DNA of 64,000 nucleotides from Branchiostoma lanceolatum (Eukaryota; Chordata; Leptocardii; Amphioxiformes; Branchiostomatidae): the NCBI RefSeq assembly GCF_035083965.1, contig NC_089732.1:14118424-14182423 (forward strand), read 5' to 3'. Within the stretch, counting starts at the first letter, position 1. The number at the start of each line of letters is the position of its first letter. The notes below the pieces were generated by a model. It ran no database searches, was not told where the DNA came from, and saw nothing but the letters and a program-made list of their open reading frames with translations. Below are positions 13,501 to 23,852 of this stretch, piece after piece. A program made the translations under genes and the position numbers.

Positions 13501-16500
13501 ATTTGTCAACTAAAGCTACACAGTTTCTGCATGGATTTATCAGTAACACTGGCAATGTTAACAGGTTGCTTCAAATATAATACTTTTTTGAAGTTTTATT
13601 GCAGTTTCGCAGTTTATTTCAATGACTAACAAGAAAAAAAAGCTTCTAAAAAAATTTACTGCAGAATCCACATTGAGATGGGGGGGGCAACAACAGCCAG
13701 TAAAAGCTGTAAACTGTTTCTTTATTGCCGCAATAAGACTCTAACCAGTTCCTGCCCTAAACGTGACTAATTTCCTGTTCACTACATGCGTGAATAGAGA
13801 GAGACGGTTTTAATAAAGATAGATTGTGACCTTTCCCAGCGATGGGAGATATACAACGTACGCTGGCCTTCCTGATAGCTGAACAATGCACAGAGTGGAG
13901 TTCTATTGCAGGCTGAATAAACAAACAGTGGAAAAAGCTATGGAGACCATTTGGGGTTTACACTGAAATAGCATCATGCATAGATACTTGACAACATCAT
14001 CTCTATCGCTTTAAAGGCATCCAGAGTATTTTAGGAGGCTTGAAAACTGGATATATTCTAGTTGCTGTAATCTTTATGAAATTGACATTTAATGCCACTG
14101 TTTACCACATTTGCGTACAGATTTTTTATCAAAAGTGCTCAAAAGCGGCACAAAAATAAGCTACATGATGATCTTTTAGTTTCATAAGCCTAGTGTAAAT
14201 AGACCGATACCATTGCCTCGCCCACCTCCGTCAAAACGTAAAAAAGCAAAATTAAAACATAAAAATGCAAATATTTGACGGACATGCAGTCACTCTCTCA
14301 CTGGTTGAACCGCTAATTGTGATGGACAGTCAGGATAAGTCTATTAGGGCTTGGATTTTCTATCAGTTCTCACCACACAACGTCATCGTATCTTTAATGT
14401 CGATATGTAATGGTATAGTGTTACTGAAACTCACTATGTGTAGGAATGACTAGAAATTAGAGTTTTTTATTCAAGTTTCAAGCCTCATAAAATGCTATGG
14501 ATGCCTTTAACTATTCACTCAAAACTCTAGAAAAAGAACTAGATCTAACATATACAGCCAAGTAGCAGCCCAAATGCTAGTCCATCTGGAGAAATTGAAA
14601 GCCCAGTAGCTGGTGATTAGTTCCAGTGTTGATGCCTGCTGTGCTGGTAAAGGCCTGACTGCTGTTGCACATTACATGGGTGATTAGGCTTGTACAAACA
14701 TTGACTCTAGGGGAGGGGGAGTTGCCTGGTAATGTGTTATGGGCTTCAGTGGTTGAAAGACTTTTATAGCTCTAGGGGATTAAAGTTGCTGTGTCCAGTG
14801 TCAATCTGTCAGCCCTGATTTTATACTTGAGTTGAATTTAACTTTTTTTTATATTCACAATACTGTGGACTTTAGTGGGGACTTAATCTCAGGGCAGAAG
14901 AAGATGGGAGGTTTTTGCAGTGTTCTACATGTAACTTGTGGTTGGAACAATCTTGTAGTACAGAAAGTAGCACATATAAGAAATACATATTTATGGTGTG
15001 AGGTCACAGCCAGAAAAATAGAGATAAAATCACACCAAACTTTTTAAGATAAACAGGCATCGTGGCATTGTGTGGCGCAAATCGGTAGGGTGCCTCGCCC
15101 ACAACCGAGAGGTCCCTGGTTCGAAACCACCAATATACCCCGACGTTGTGCCCTTGGGAAAGGCACTTTACATGACTTTCTTGACTTCACTCAGGTGTAA
15201 ATGAGTACCTAGCTTCGGTTAGGGATGTCCCTCGGATAGGACGTTAAATGGAGGTCCCGTGTTTGGGGAGAGCCACACCCCGCGCACGTAAAAGAACCCA
15301 CAACACCTTACAAAAAAAAATTGGGGCATGCCCCGGTGTGAGATGGTCCAAAACCTACAGTCCTATGACCGCACATGGTTTGGCCCTAAGTAATAGCCTC
15401 CGGCTAGTTGGGCAACCCTGGCATGTACATGCTGAACCATAAAATAAATAAAAATCTGTATGAATGTAGATGTTTTGGATGATAAGAGCTTTACAAACCT
15501 GTGTTAGTGCCCGCCCCACCCCTCTCAGGAAGATGTAGTCTTTAGGGATGACATCAAATCCTAGTTGTTCCTCTATCTCTTCTCGAAGATTGTAGATGGT
15601 TACATCAGGGAATACTCTGCAAAATACAGAAAAAAAATCATTCAATATTATGAAGCAACATTCAAAGCAAAGATTTTACCACAGACTTTTAATCTTCAGG
15701 TTCACTTTTTCTTGCATTTTTTTGCGCCGGAACGCATTGTCCTGGCTTTTACCTTCAAGCAAGGGACCTTCAAGGAAGGAACCAGGGAAGCTTGGTTCAA
15801 CACTGTGTCGCACACAATAAGACCTTATATGGCAATACGTTCTCAAATCCTTGTATAGCCGTTGCCTTATATGGCAAGAGAGCACGGAAATGCAGGCAGG
15901 CTAGATTTGCATGTGACACAGGACGGCGACCGCATGTAACTGCTACAACTGTTCGGAAATATCATTGCATTGTGGTTTCGGACTTTGATATCCTGAAAAA
16001 TGACCATATTACATCTATTCCACAAGATTGCAGAAGAAAAAAAATGATTTCGTCAAGAAAACGACCAAAAATCGGCATAAATGATACCATATAGTGAGGT
16101 TATAGCATTACGTCCAGAGTGAATAGTTGCGTACCGCAGCTTGGCCGATCTGGCAACGCGAAGCACTTCGGACCCAGAAGATCCGGGTTCGTCTCCGTGC
16201 GTGGATTTTTTTTTTCTTTTTAGATATTGAATATCAAAAATATATATTGATATTATATTAATCTATCAATATCGTATTTATGAATATCATTTTTTTTCAT
16301 TAATAAATAAAGAAATATTTCATATTTGTTATTTTTAAATATTCATTTAATATATACAAGGCCTTTGTCTTAGGAACAGGACTTCATAGATTCCAAACCC
16401 GGCATTCGAATTTTTCTGTTCATTGTAATGGAAAATACCGTGCAGCGGCTCCTATGCGCGGTAAGATGATTCTTGCAAAACACTCGCCACTAAACTTCTA

Positions 16501-19176
16501 TCCCCGATGTAAACAGAGGCTCTTGATGTTGTTTGCAAAACAGCGATTCTTTGTTACAGTAGCAAATGCTCCATTGTTCAGTATCGACTTCATTCAGACA
16601 ACACGGACGTGGGAAGTGGCGCCCCTCGGCACAAAACTATGGGAATTTTCATGAATTTTAGCAAAATTACCCAGGAAAATAAGGAAGAAATGTTGTAAAT
16701 GCGGAAACCAGAATAATACGGATGAGGTAGCTGTTGATTTGTTTGACATTTGGTAGTCATTTTAGATAGAACCTTAGCTGTTATGAACTTCTATTTCACT
16801 TAATTACCATAGTTCTGATGATTCAATGGTGCTTTTTCAAATTTTATGTTTTATTGCGTGCCATGTACATAATTACATTGATAGCTTTTATAATGAGCCT
16901 ATTATACATTTTACAAATAAGTACAAGTTGTAGGCCAAGACCAGCTTTTTCAAAAGCACTTAAGTTAAGTGACGTAACTTCAAAATTGCTTTCCCCAATC
17001 TGCCTTTCTCTATTAAAACAGTACTCATTTCCCAAAATGACAATTTTTCTTATAGACTGAACAGCCCTTGAGTGACTTCCTATGGCAGATTTTACTTCAA
17101 GTAAAGGGAAAAGACAATTCACACTTATAAACGTAGCCGAAACGCCAGCTTTTTTTAAAAGCTCTTGTTTCTTTCTCTTCGAATTTCAAGACTGTGAATT
17201 CTTTAATCTTATTCTTAAAATAACAACGTTCCAAAATCAAAAAACACAGTGCCAAGCTGGTATTGCCATCTCAATGATTTTGTCTACAATGCAAAGTAAG
17301 GCCACACCATTTCAATTTCTTGGTTTTCAGATTTTTCTTTTAAATTTTATTTAAAAAAATTATGAAAACAGAAGGCTGGGGTGAAAACTTGCACCTGACC
17401 CTGTTCACTCCCTGAAATTGTGTGCACCAAAGTACAAACTTTCCTCTGAGATTCTGTTTTCCTGTTGATTTTCTCATCTAGCATTTTCTTTTAAATCCAT
17501 TAACCAAGAAATTAAAATGGTGTGGCCTTTATATATGCTGCAAAAGTAATAGATCCAGTAACGCTGCATGTTTCAATAGTGCAAAAATGTATGTTTCCAA
17601 TGCTTAACCTTTAGTATGCTAAGGTAGATGTTTAGCACTAAACCAGTGTATTGGATATGGAGTCAGGCAGCAGGAATGAGGTTAAGGTAATCACTGCTAC
17701 ATGTACATGTGAACAGCCTTTTAATGGCTTGCTTCAAACATACATTTTTTTCCAAGGAAGTTTAAAATCATTGATTCTTCGGGAATGAAAAGGCAAATTG
17801 TAAGGTTTGACAATGGCCTTGTTTGAATGCGAGATTTACAAAACAAGTTTATCACTCAGTTTTATGGTTGGGTTGTCAACTTGTGACAAAAGCTGGGCAT
17901 TTCTATTTGTTCCACTTCAACAATTGGGTCAATGGCTCCAGCCGGAACTGATACCATGGTATTAACGATTTTCACCCTGCGATAATCCACCATAATTCCT
18001 TTTTTTTGCTCAGTCCGGCGTTATTTATGTTTTATTGCTCACCATTTTGACTTGTTTGGTTGTAAATTGTTTTCTTGAAAGAAAACATGTCAATCTTGAG
18101 CCTAAGCCAAAACTGAGCAGTATACTTTTGGATTAGACCTAAATGTGACAAGCGTCAAAACTCAACAAAACACTGTGTACGTTTTTTGTAAACAATCTAC
18201 CCCCACCAAACTTCCTAACACCATCTTGATAGTAACAAAACAACCAAACAATTCGGGTGTACCGGTAAATTTCATGGTAGAGTAAGTGTAATCAGTCTAA
18301 TTTTGTGCAAAAAGGGACACACATGTAACGGGGGGTGCCCAAACATATGACGTTTTTTTACGCGCTCGAACTCACGGTGCTCCATTGCTGGTTGCCAGAG
18401 AATGGTCATGTTTTAATGAATGAATTTTGGACACAAACACGGCGCACTTATGCATAATAAGATCACTAAAAAATCCGTCACATGTTGGGGCGCATCATAA
18501 GTTAGGGCAACCCCTGTTACAGCAGTTAATAGTGTACACAGGTATTTCTTCAAAAGACAATTTTGTGGCCTACATGTATAACACTGACAAAACACATTTG
18601 TAGGGCATAGCTTTTATGACGAAATTATAAACAAAATGTGTGCAGAAGTACATGACATAAAACATGTCTTACCTTACGAAACCAGCTGATACGGTGTCTT
18701 TAACGGCCTCGTTGTAGACCAGACGTAAATGTTCTACCCACACGTCACCAGGAACCACATACACGTGCAGATCCACCAACTACAAAGAGAAGAAACAGGA
18801 AAAATATTCGTGAAAACCATGTTCATTTCGTTAACATTGAATCCACTAATGATCACATTTTATAGTCAAACACATATAAATGTGTCTGTCAGGACTTTGA
18901 CCAGCCCTAGATATTTTTCCATCGTCTGACACCCATGCAAATCAATCCTTCTGGTGTGATTTGACATAATTTTAGTCTTTCATTTTAGACACAGTGCCAA
19001 TTTTGTCTGTCAAAATGACAGAAAGGCAAAACCCTGGTGCCCATGCTCAACAATAAGTGCATCAGTAAAGTAGACTAGCTTATCAATTAGTTTGCCTTAA
19101 TAATTGCTTAATGTTACTCCTAACGTACCCTTTCTAACTCCTTGTCTTTCCTGTCCGCTACAGCCAGTCTTGACAT
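1597..19176 (-). CDS. SPATA1: SPATA1-like protein (spermatogenesis-associated protein 1), 12 coding exons
   Basis: I joined these minus-strand exons by GT..AG borders and matching phase: 19129-19176 (ATG), 18673-18779, 15499-15616, 11523-11576, 9569-9884, 8750-9164, 7226-8288, 5384-5591, 3976-4101, 3278-3477, 2568-2666, 1597-1758 (TGA). The sum is 2916 bases, 971 residues, with no frame break. The N-terminal part (LVDLHVYVVPGDVW, SAGFVRVFPDVT, YIFLRGVGRALTQV) follows the conserved vertebrate SPATA1 N-terminus, which looks ubiquitin-like. The last four exons (residues about 777-971; EELERIREERK, WKKRYFEEKK, ELDMTHRKLM) form the basic, coiled-coil SPATA1_C region. The middle is long, disordered, Glu/Arg/Ser-rich and carries a 17-residue tandem repeat. 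SPATA1 is known from testis and is linked to sperm head and cilium biology; its molecular role is not settled. Two borders are uncertain: the exon ending at 7226 could end at a nearby in-phase GT, and that ending at 3278 could instead end at 3296. Confidence 0.88.
2396..2465 (-). mobile_element. Short LINE 3'-end remnant
   Basis: The stretch 'taagtttattgcaagttcttgcccgtaggctaattgcaag' recurs with changes at 46226-46290 and 62329-62395, and a related start lies at 29676. Each copy is preceded by an AT-rich microsatellite (TAATGATAATAA-like). At 29676-30130 the same type of tail sits behind a minus-strand ORF, so I read these as severely 5'-truncated minus-strand LINE copies. Confidence 0.5.
3845..3910 (-). 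repeat. Interspersed repeat fragment, shared with 48246-48312
   Basis: The segment 'ggtcgattttgggccccctggtatgtgaccttggtactgcagcagaacttccatttt' is found as a near reverse complement at about 48258-48312, inside a longer element with an ACAAACAAACAAAC tract and the sequence gaaaactatatctcc. It lies in the intron just downstream of the SPATA1 exon at 3976-4101. Class not recognised; possibly SINE-like. Confidence 0.5.
4250..4700 (-). mobile_element. tRNA-derived SINE-like element (reverse orientation)
   Basis: Read on the minus strand it begins with a tRNA-like head (ggtggcgtagtggcagggtg as an A-box-like part; ggtcgaatctgg as B-box-like), then the family body: 'gcccttaggaaaggcactta', 'caggtgtaaatgagtaccta', 'ggacgttaaatggaggtccc', 'gcacgttaaagagcccacc'. 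The same body in the same order occurs at 15063-15460, 57895-58460 and 63830-63968. It fills part of SPATA1 intron 8-9 sequence and shows no coding potential. Confidence 0.65.
5050..5256. mobile_element. MITE-like repeat, family with 22595-22805
   Basis: The start (ttaatgcagaaatgttcacggtggttttatgtttgcag) and the later part (aacgcgaactt.ttgccaccatgaacactc) align in order with 22595-22805, which is the better preserved copy; fragments lie at 8478-8563 and 31886-32110. The ends are imperfect inverted repeats of each other ('gaaatgttygcggtggttttatg' against 'aaataaaaaccatgtgaact'). No coding potential; it lies in a SPATA1 intron. Confidence 0.5.
5767..5986 (+). mobile_element. Harbinger-like MITE, copy 1
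   Basis: Flanked by TTA on both sides, it starts GGCCACACCAATTTAATTTC and ends with the inverse (aaattggtgtggcc). The internal part 'gaaggctggggtgaaaactt' and 'ctgaccctgttcactccctg' is shared with copies at 10069-10298, 17300-17526, 21872-22100 and 32471-32697. A 3-bp TWA target duplication and a roughly 25-bp TIR are typical of PIF/Harbinger. No transposase is present. Confidence 0.8.
6525..6834. mobile_element. Foldback MITE with central palindrome
   Basis: The ends are inverted repeats (left catgcaaatggccagaaatg; right catttctggccatgcagg). The centre holds a near-perfect palindrome at 6689-6755 reading gggtaggtacttgtacaatg and its complement. It has no ORF and lies in the SPATA1 intron between the exons at 5384-5591 and 7226-8288. 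Confidence 0.6.
7426..7629 (-). repeat. 51-bp coding tandem repeat (four units) inside SPATA1
   Basis: Four consecutive 51-bp units start at 7426, 7477, 7528 and 7579, followed by a degenerate fifth. The period is 17 codons, so the array stays in frame and encodes repeated GKGMTGSYHGDEESYRG-like peptides (residues about 573-640). Units two and three differ at one base, so the array is young or homogenised and likely to vary in length between alleles. Confidence 0.9.
8478..8563 (-). repeat. Fragment of the 22595-22805 repeat family
   Basis: It shares 'ccaccgc.aacattcca', 'agcgcgaaataaaaaccac' and 'gtgaactta.atgcattta'-like pieces with the fuller copies at 22595 and 5050. It is noncoding and lies in the intron between SPATA1 exons 8750-9164 and 7226-8288. 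Confidence 0.4.
10069..10298 (-). mobile_element. Harbinger-like MITE, copy 2 (inverted)
   Basis: It has the same TIR (GGCCACACCAATTTGATTTC ... ATTAAATTGGTGTGGCC), but the internal marker reads aagttttcaccccagccttc, so it is inserted in the opposite orientation to the other four. Flanks are TTA and TAA. It lies in the SPATA1 intron between exons 9569-9884 and 11523-11576. Confidence 0.8.
11627..11745. repeat. Dispersed repeat with 'gatgaaggttagacatccaggt' motif
   Basis: About 100 bp containing 'gttgatgaaggttagacatccaggtagtaag', 'agttactcaagcaactggat' and 'cagacgtttcagac'. Much of it returns inverted at 24700-24795 ('atccagttgcttgagtaact', 'ggatgtctaacattcatcaa'). The pairing of 'gaagg' and 'gacgttt' motifs is common in ends of several invertebrate retroelements; I cannot classify it further. 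Confidence 0.4.
15063..15460 (+). mobile_element. tRNA-derived SINE-like element
   Basis: The tRNA-like head has an A-box-like part (tgtggcgcaaatcggtaggg) and a B box (ggttcgaaacc). It is followed by the family body (gcccttgggaaaggcacttt, caggtgtaaatgagtaccta, aggacgttaaatggaggtcc, gcacgtaaaagaaccc, ttggccctaagtaatagcc, ggcaaccctggcatgtacat) and an A-rich tail 'aaaataaataaaa'. It is the most complete copy in plus orientation besides 57895-58460 and sits just beside SPATA1 exon 15499-15616. Confidence 0.75.
16131..16204 (+). pseudogene. Degenerate tRNA-Arg(TCG)-like sequence
   Basis: It contains a D-arm-like stretch, an anticodon-loop-like 'cacttcggacc', 'agaagatccgggttcg' resembling the variable/T-arm part of tRNA-Arg, and is followed by a run of nine T (Pol III stop). 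The acceptor, anticodon and T stems pair poorly, so a functional tRNA is unlikely; it may be a tRNA pseudogene or SINE head. A structure-based tRNA scan would decide. Confidence 0.35.
16205..16375. other. AT-rich low-complexity stretch
   Basis: A run of T followed by repeated ATATT/AATAT motifs (tattgaatatcaaaaatata, taataaataaagaaatattt). There is no reading frame. It lies within the SPATA1 intron. Confidence 0.6.
17300..17526 (+). mobile_element. Harbinger-like MITE, copy 3
   Basis: Flanks are TAA and TTT. Termini GGCCACACC ... GGTGTGGCC and internal 'gaaggctggggtgaaaactt' match the other copies. It lies in the SPATA1 intron between exons 15499-15616 and 18673-18779. Confidence 0.8.
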
Positions 19177-21087
19177 CTTATACCTAAAACCCAAACTTCG
19201 CCACTTCCCGACAACTACACGACAAGGCGCCTGTTTACGGAAACAGATCTGCCTGTTGCACGTCCGCACGCCTAAGCCGCGACAAGCCCGCGACACACCG
19301 GACACCAACGAAAAGCAATCGCACGTTTTGTTGCCAACAACAGGATTCTCTCATCCGTGACCCGGGCACTTCACTCCCAGTAAGGAATACAATCCCCACC
19401 CCTTCTCTTTAAACCACCCCACGCTGACCACCCATCAACCAATGGGAACCAAGGATGAATGGACAAGAAAGGAAATGTTTGAATAGCCAATGGTATAATG
19501 CGAGACAAAAAGGTGAAGGCCATGGGCACAAACATACATACAAAGTATTCAAGCAACATGTTTTGCTCTAGAAAATATGAAACACCAACTGCGCTGTACA
19601 TGTTTCAGTACACTAGTAGAATACTTGACACCCACAAGATGCTTCAAGCTAGAAGTGCACTCAACATGTCAGCAACGTTTATTATGAAAAACATTCCGCA
19701 ACGCTGTGACGTGTTATGTAATCCTTACAGCACCCGGAAAACAACATTGCTGTTCACCTTGAAAGAGTTTCTGTACCTTACACTTATCGTTGCTCCATGA
19801 CTTCTTTAGGGCTGTTCAGGTTATGATAAAGTGTCATTACATTTAAGGGGGTTGCTATTTTTGTACTGATCATTTGTTGAAGTAACAGTAATAGAGCAGA
19901 AAAGGGCTTGCAAGAACACTTGAAAATGAAATCTGTTTGACAGTTTTCCTAGATATCAATATGCATAGAAAGCCTAAACTTGAATTTGTTTTTATCACAA
20001 AAATAGCCAAGAAAACTTTTGATCTTTGACCCAGAGTTCTAGAAAATAAATGATAATGCATAAATCTCACTTCATGACCAGCCAGCGATGACTTTAAAAC
20101 AAATTTTGAATAACACTGTGCATGCAATGACTTTAGCTATGCAAAATAACATCCAGGTCCTATATGTACATGTACCTAAACTCTTTCTTGTCTTTTTAAT
20201 TAAATAGCAGAAATAGTGCACAAAAGGATCTTCCACTTTGAAAGTCTTTACTGTGAAGCTTGGATCGCTGTGCAAAAATGTTTCAAATGTTTGCTGATTC
20301 TACATTAGTCAAAAGAGACTCTATCGCCATGGTTATACCGTGAACACAAACTTACATGCCCCCTCCCCCCTGTTCCTAGTGCCCTTGTATTGTTCTGGAA
20401 TAATGCGGCATCAGCTCAAAAGAAGGGCCCAAAAAGATTCCTGCCTGTGTGTTATTTGAGAAACAGATGACAGCCTTCGGACAGAAATACAATGTCGTCC
20501 CTGTGATACCAATCAATCTTCTGTATCAATGTTTTGTTGTAACAGGTGCCCGTAACATATATCTAGGCCACTCTCCATACATCTTTATCTCCATTGGTTA
20601 ATGAGTTAATTGAGTTATTCAAAAGCAAGCAAACTTGTCACAGAAAAAAAGGGAGAGTCCAAGTTTGATCACCTGCAATCTCACAGTCGACAGTTCTTAG
20701 TTTACTGTAAAGTTTTCCAGATGATATAATATTTGATCCAAAGTTTACGAAACAGTCCGGTGCATAATGGATATTGTCGGTCAAATTTCCTGGGAGGAAT
20801 TGAGTAAATATTGCCTGTACTAAAGGCGCGTAGCAACCTGTGGTGGTTGATGTATAGGGAAGTTGTTGACACAACATTAAAACGGGGGCATCGTGGGTTA
20901 GATTTCTCAATTCCTCAGTACAGGATAGTCAGACAGACTATACTTACAAAGCTGGGTCTCTGCTATGGTACTGTTTAAAACTTAGTAACACTATCCTGTC
21001 ATAAGTAAAAATATAGGTATTGCTATTTTCAGCCATGGTGGCAAAATCTGATACCGTGTGCAGGGAAAACTTTTGTTGAATTTAGAA

Positions 21088-21320
21088 TTTAAAGGTTCTG
21101 GGTTCAAAACCCCGGGAGGCCCAAATGCTGTCCCCTTTTTTGCTCACTTGGCTTAGGTGTAAATGCCAAGATGTAAAGCCGGAGGAATCCCATACCTCGA
21201 GCACGTTAAAGAACACACCGCATGTTTCGATAAGAGTAGGGGTCCATCCTACATTGAAGTGTGAGTGGATCAAACCTTACAGTCTGGTCTTATGTTGCTT
21301 GTACTTGATATACATTTAGT
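21088..21320 (+). mobile_element. SINE-like fragment
   Basis: It carries a B-box-like 'ctgggttcaaaacccc' and family body pieces 'taggtgtaaatgccaagatg', 'cctcgagcacgttaaagaac', 'tttcgataagagtaggggtc' and 'cagtctggtcttatgttg', but lacks the 'ggacgttaaatggaggtcc' block. It lies upstream of the 19176 start of SPATA1, inside the intron if the 25131 start is used. Confidence 0.5.
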
Positions 21321-21871
21321 GAAATATTGCTTGAGGGTTATTTGAAAAAAGCAAAAAAAAAACACAGCTAAAACATGATTTGCTTTGAATAAATTAAAAT
21401 GATTTAGAAAAAAATCATATGTATTCAAAGCTTGAAACCACAGTTTATATTCCTGCACCAAGAAAAAAATGTTGTTGCGAGGCAAGAAAAATAAATGTCA
21501 TTTTGCACTATTTACAAAGTAAATAATTGAACTGAATGGCTGTACAATTGTTGGTGACTCATTTCTAGAGGTCATGTTCATGGTTTTTGTTGTGAGCTCT
21601 TGCTACAAAGTCATGACATTGCAAACAAGTGCAGATTCAGTCTTGTGTGATTTGTTACTGAGATTGCTTCTACCGCAAAGAAAACACATCGAATTCCTCC
21701 TTTCCCCATGACCTTCCTTTTATTTCTTAAAGAAAGTCCTTTGAATATCTCAGGACAAGTTACATTTTTTGTACACTGTAAATTATGCTTTATCATTCAA
21801 TCAAGTTTGATGTGACATGCTACAAAAATCAAATAAAACAAATCATTGTGATCAACAAAATTGATAATAAG

Positions 21872-22100
21872 GCCACACCAATTTAATTCCTTGGTTAATG
21901 GATATTTTTTCTAATTTTAGCATGTCAGGACATCATGAAAACAGGAGGCTGGGGTGAAAACTTGCACCTGACCCTGTTCACTCCCTGAAACTGTGTGCAC
22001 CAAAGTACAAACTTTTCTCTGAGATTCTGTTCTCATGTTGATTTTCCAATCTAGCATCGTTTTTAAAATTCCGTTAACCAAGAAATTAAAATGGTGTGGC
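21872..22100 (+). mobile_element. Harbinger-like MITE, copy 4
   Basis: It has a perfect TAA target duplication on both sides, with termini GGCCACACCAATTTAATTCC and attaaaatggtgtggcc. It is the clearest copy for defining the 3-bp target duplication of this family. Confidence 0.85.
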
Positions 22101-22594
22101 CTAATGTCTGATTTACTTTTTATAGCTGTAATACTATAGGCACACAGCTAAATGTATTCAGTAACATAACATTCCGTATGGGCGGTAGTCATGGTAACTA
22201 GGATTAAGGTGTTCCATTAAACAGTTCAGCAACTCCGCAAAATTCAATCAATTAAATGTTAATCAAGGAAGGGCACCACGGTTCATAGTTTGTTAGTTAC
22301 TATGGCACTCTGCATCCACTTACTTTAGGCAAGTAACAAAAAGCTAGCAGGATGGTTTTACAAAAACCCATTAAACTCCCGAGCTCGAGCACTTCGAGTG
22401 TGCCTCTCCTAGTTACTTATTGAAGAGGCCGTCATGGCTGAATAACAATGGCGACTCAATTTAAAAAAATTCTCCCATGCTCCTTGGCAACTTCAGTTGC
22501 TTGTAAGGGATGTTATTATTGGGGAAGCTTTTTGAATTTTTTTTTTTTCCTCGAGAAGCTCAATGCACCAGGTTACCCTTTTCACTCTGTCACT

Positions 22595-22805
22595 ACTGTA
22601 AATGCAGAAATGTTTGCGGTGGTTTTATGTTTGCGGTGAACTCTTCAGCGCGAACTCAAAACTACCGCGAAATTTTTGCCCACCAATGACTACAACGCTA
22701 CTAATGTTTCAAACGTGAACTTGGAACCACCGCGAACACTCTATTTAAGCCCTAACACGAAATAAAAACCATGTGAACTTAGATACATTTATTGTATTTC
22801 ACTGT
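22595..22805. mobile_element. MITE-like repeat (reference copy)
   Basis: It begins 'tactgtaaatgcagaaatgt' and ends near 'gtgaacttagatacattta'. The arms are imperfect inverted repeats (tttgcggtggttttatg / aaataaaaaccatgtgaac). Related copies are at 5050-5256, 8478-8563 and 31886-32110. The transposon superfamily is not clear because no clean target duplication is visible. Confidence 0.5.
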
Positions 22806-23396
22806 GAACTTGTTGATAACATTTGAATTAACATCACTCTGACTACACTTTGAAAACTAAAATATAGCACTTAGCGGACATCATGTACTTAACAAAAATG
22901 TAAGTTGATTATTGAGTCTAATTCTGCCCCATTCTTTTCTTAAGCAACCAGACCATTACCGTAATTGTGGAATAGAAAAAATTGTACCTGCAGAATAAAA
23001 TCCCCCAAGCCAAATAATAACTTTAACTGCCCAAATTGGTGCCTATTATCACATAAAAGTAACCCAGGGCTTCAGAAATGTACTTGTATATTAAAATAGC
23101 TTTGTTCAAATCCATATAACTGGAAAATCTACCATGGAAACACTAATCTTTCAGGCAATAGGGACAGCATGTCTGAAATAAGTTCTTAGTAAATAAGAAT
23201 GGAGTCCCTAAAGGTATGCCTGCATTATTTAACAGGATGATCTCCTAAGTACACACTCACTTTCTAAGAGAGCCACACAAAAGAAGGGCGTTTTTGTGTG
23301 ATTATAGTGGACCTGTGGGTATGTATGTGCTACACCTGGCTGTTCTCACCTTGAGTACAAGCCTTTAGGTACAACTGAAAGAGTCTGCCTGACACT

Positions 23397-23852
23397 TAAG
23401 TGCTGCGTACCGGTACTGTACCGTAAAAATTGATTCGGTACAGGTCCAAAATACCGGATCATGAAGTACTGGTACTGTACTGATATAAATTTACACCAAG
23501 TATGTGCTTATTTTGTGACTGATCTCCTGATCTCATGGCCTCATGCAACACCAAACGTGACCAAAGTTACACCTTGGAACAGCAACTAATATGCAACAGA
23601 TCATTCAGGCAGGCTGGGAGTTTTGATAGCAAGGCCAAGGGAGTTTGGCGGTAGGAAACCTAGTTATGTTCTTTGAATAAAGATACTGACAAGATATAAA
23701 CAGTTTGTGTTTCTGTCATTATTGAAGTTCAGAAAAACACATCTAAATTTTTCAAATTGTTCAGGTACAGGTACAGGTACAGGTCTGTACCTGTACCTAA
23801 ACCTCTGTACCTGTACCTGTACCTGATGTTACGTTTAGGTACGCAGCACTAG
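23397..23852. mobile_element. hAT-like non-autonomous element with GTACAGGTACAGG arms
   Basis: Its terminal inverted repeats are TAAGTGCTGCGTACC and GGTACGCAGCACTAG. The flanks form an 8-bp near-duplication, CTGACACT at 23389-23396 and CTGACACA at 23853-23860. Inside are subterminal repeats of 'tgtacctgtacc' and a palindrome at about 23764-23824. An 8-bp duplication and TAG/CAG-type ends fit hAT. There is no transposase. Confidence 0.7.
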
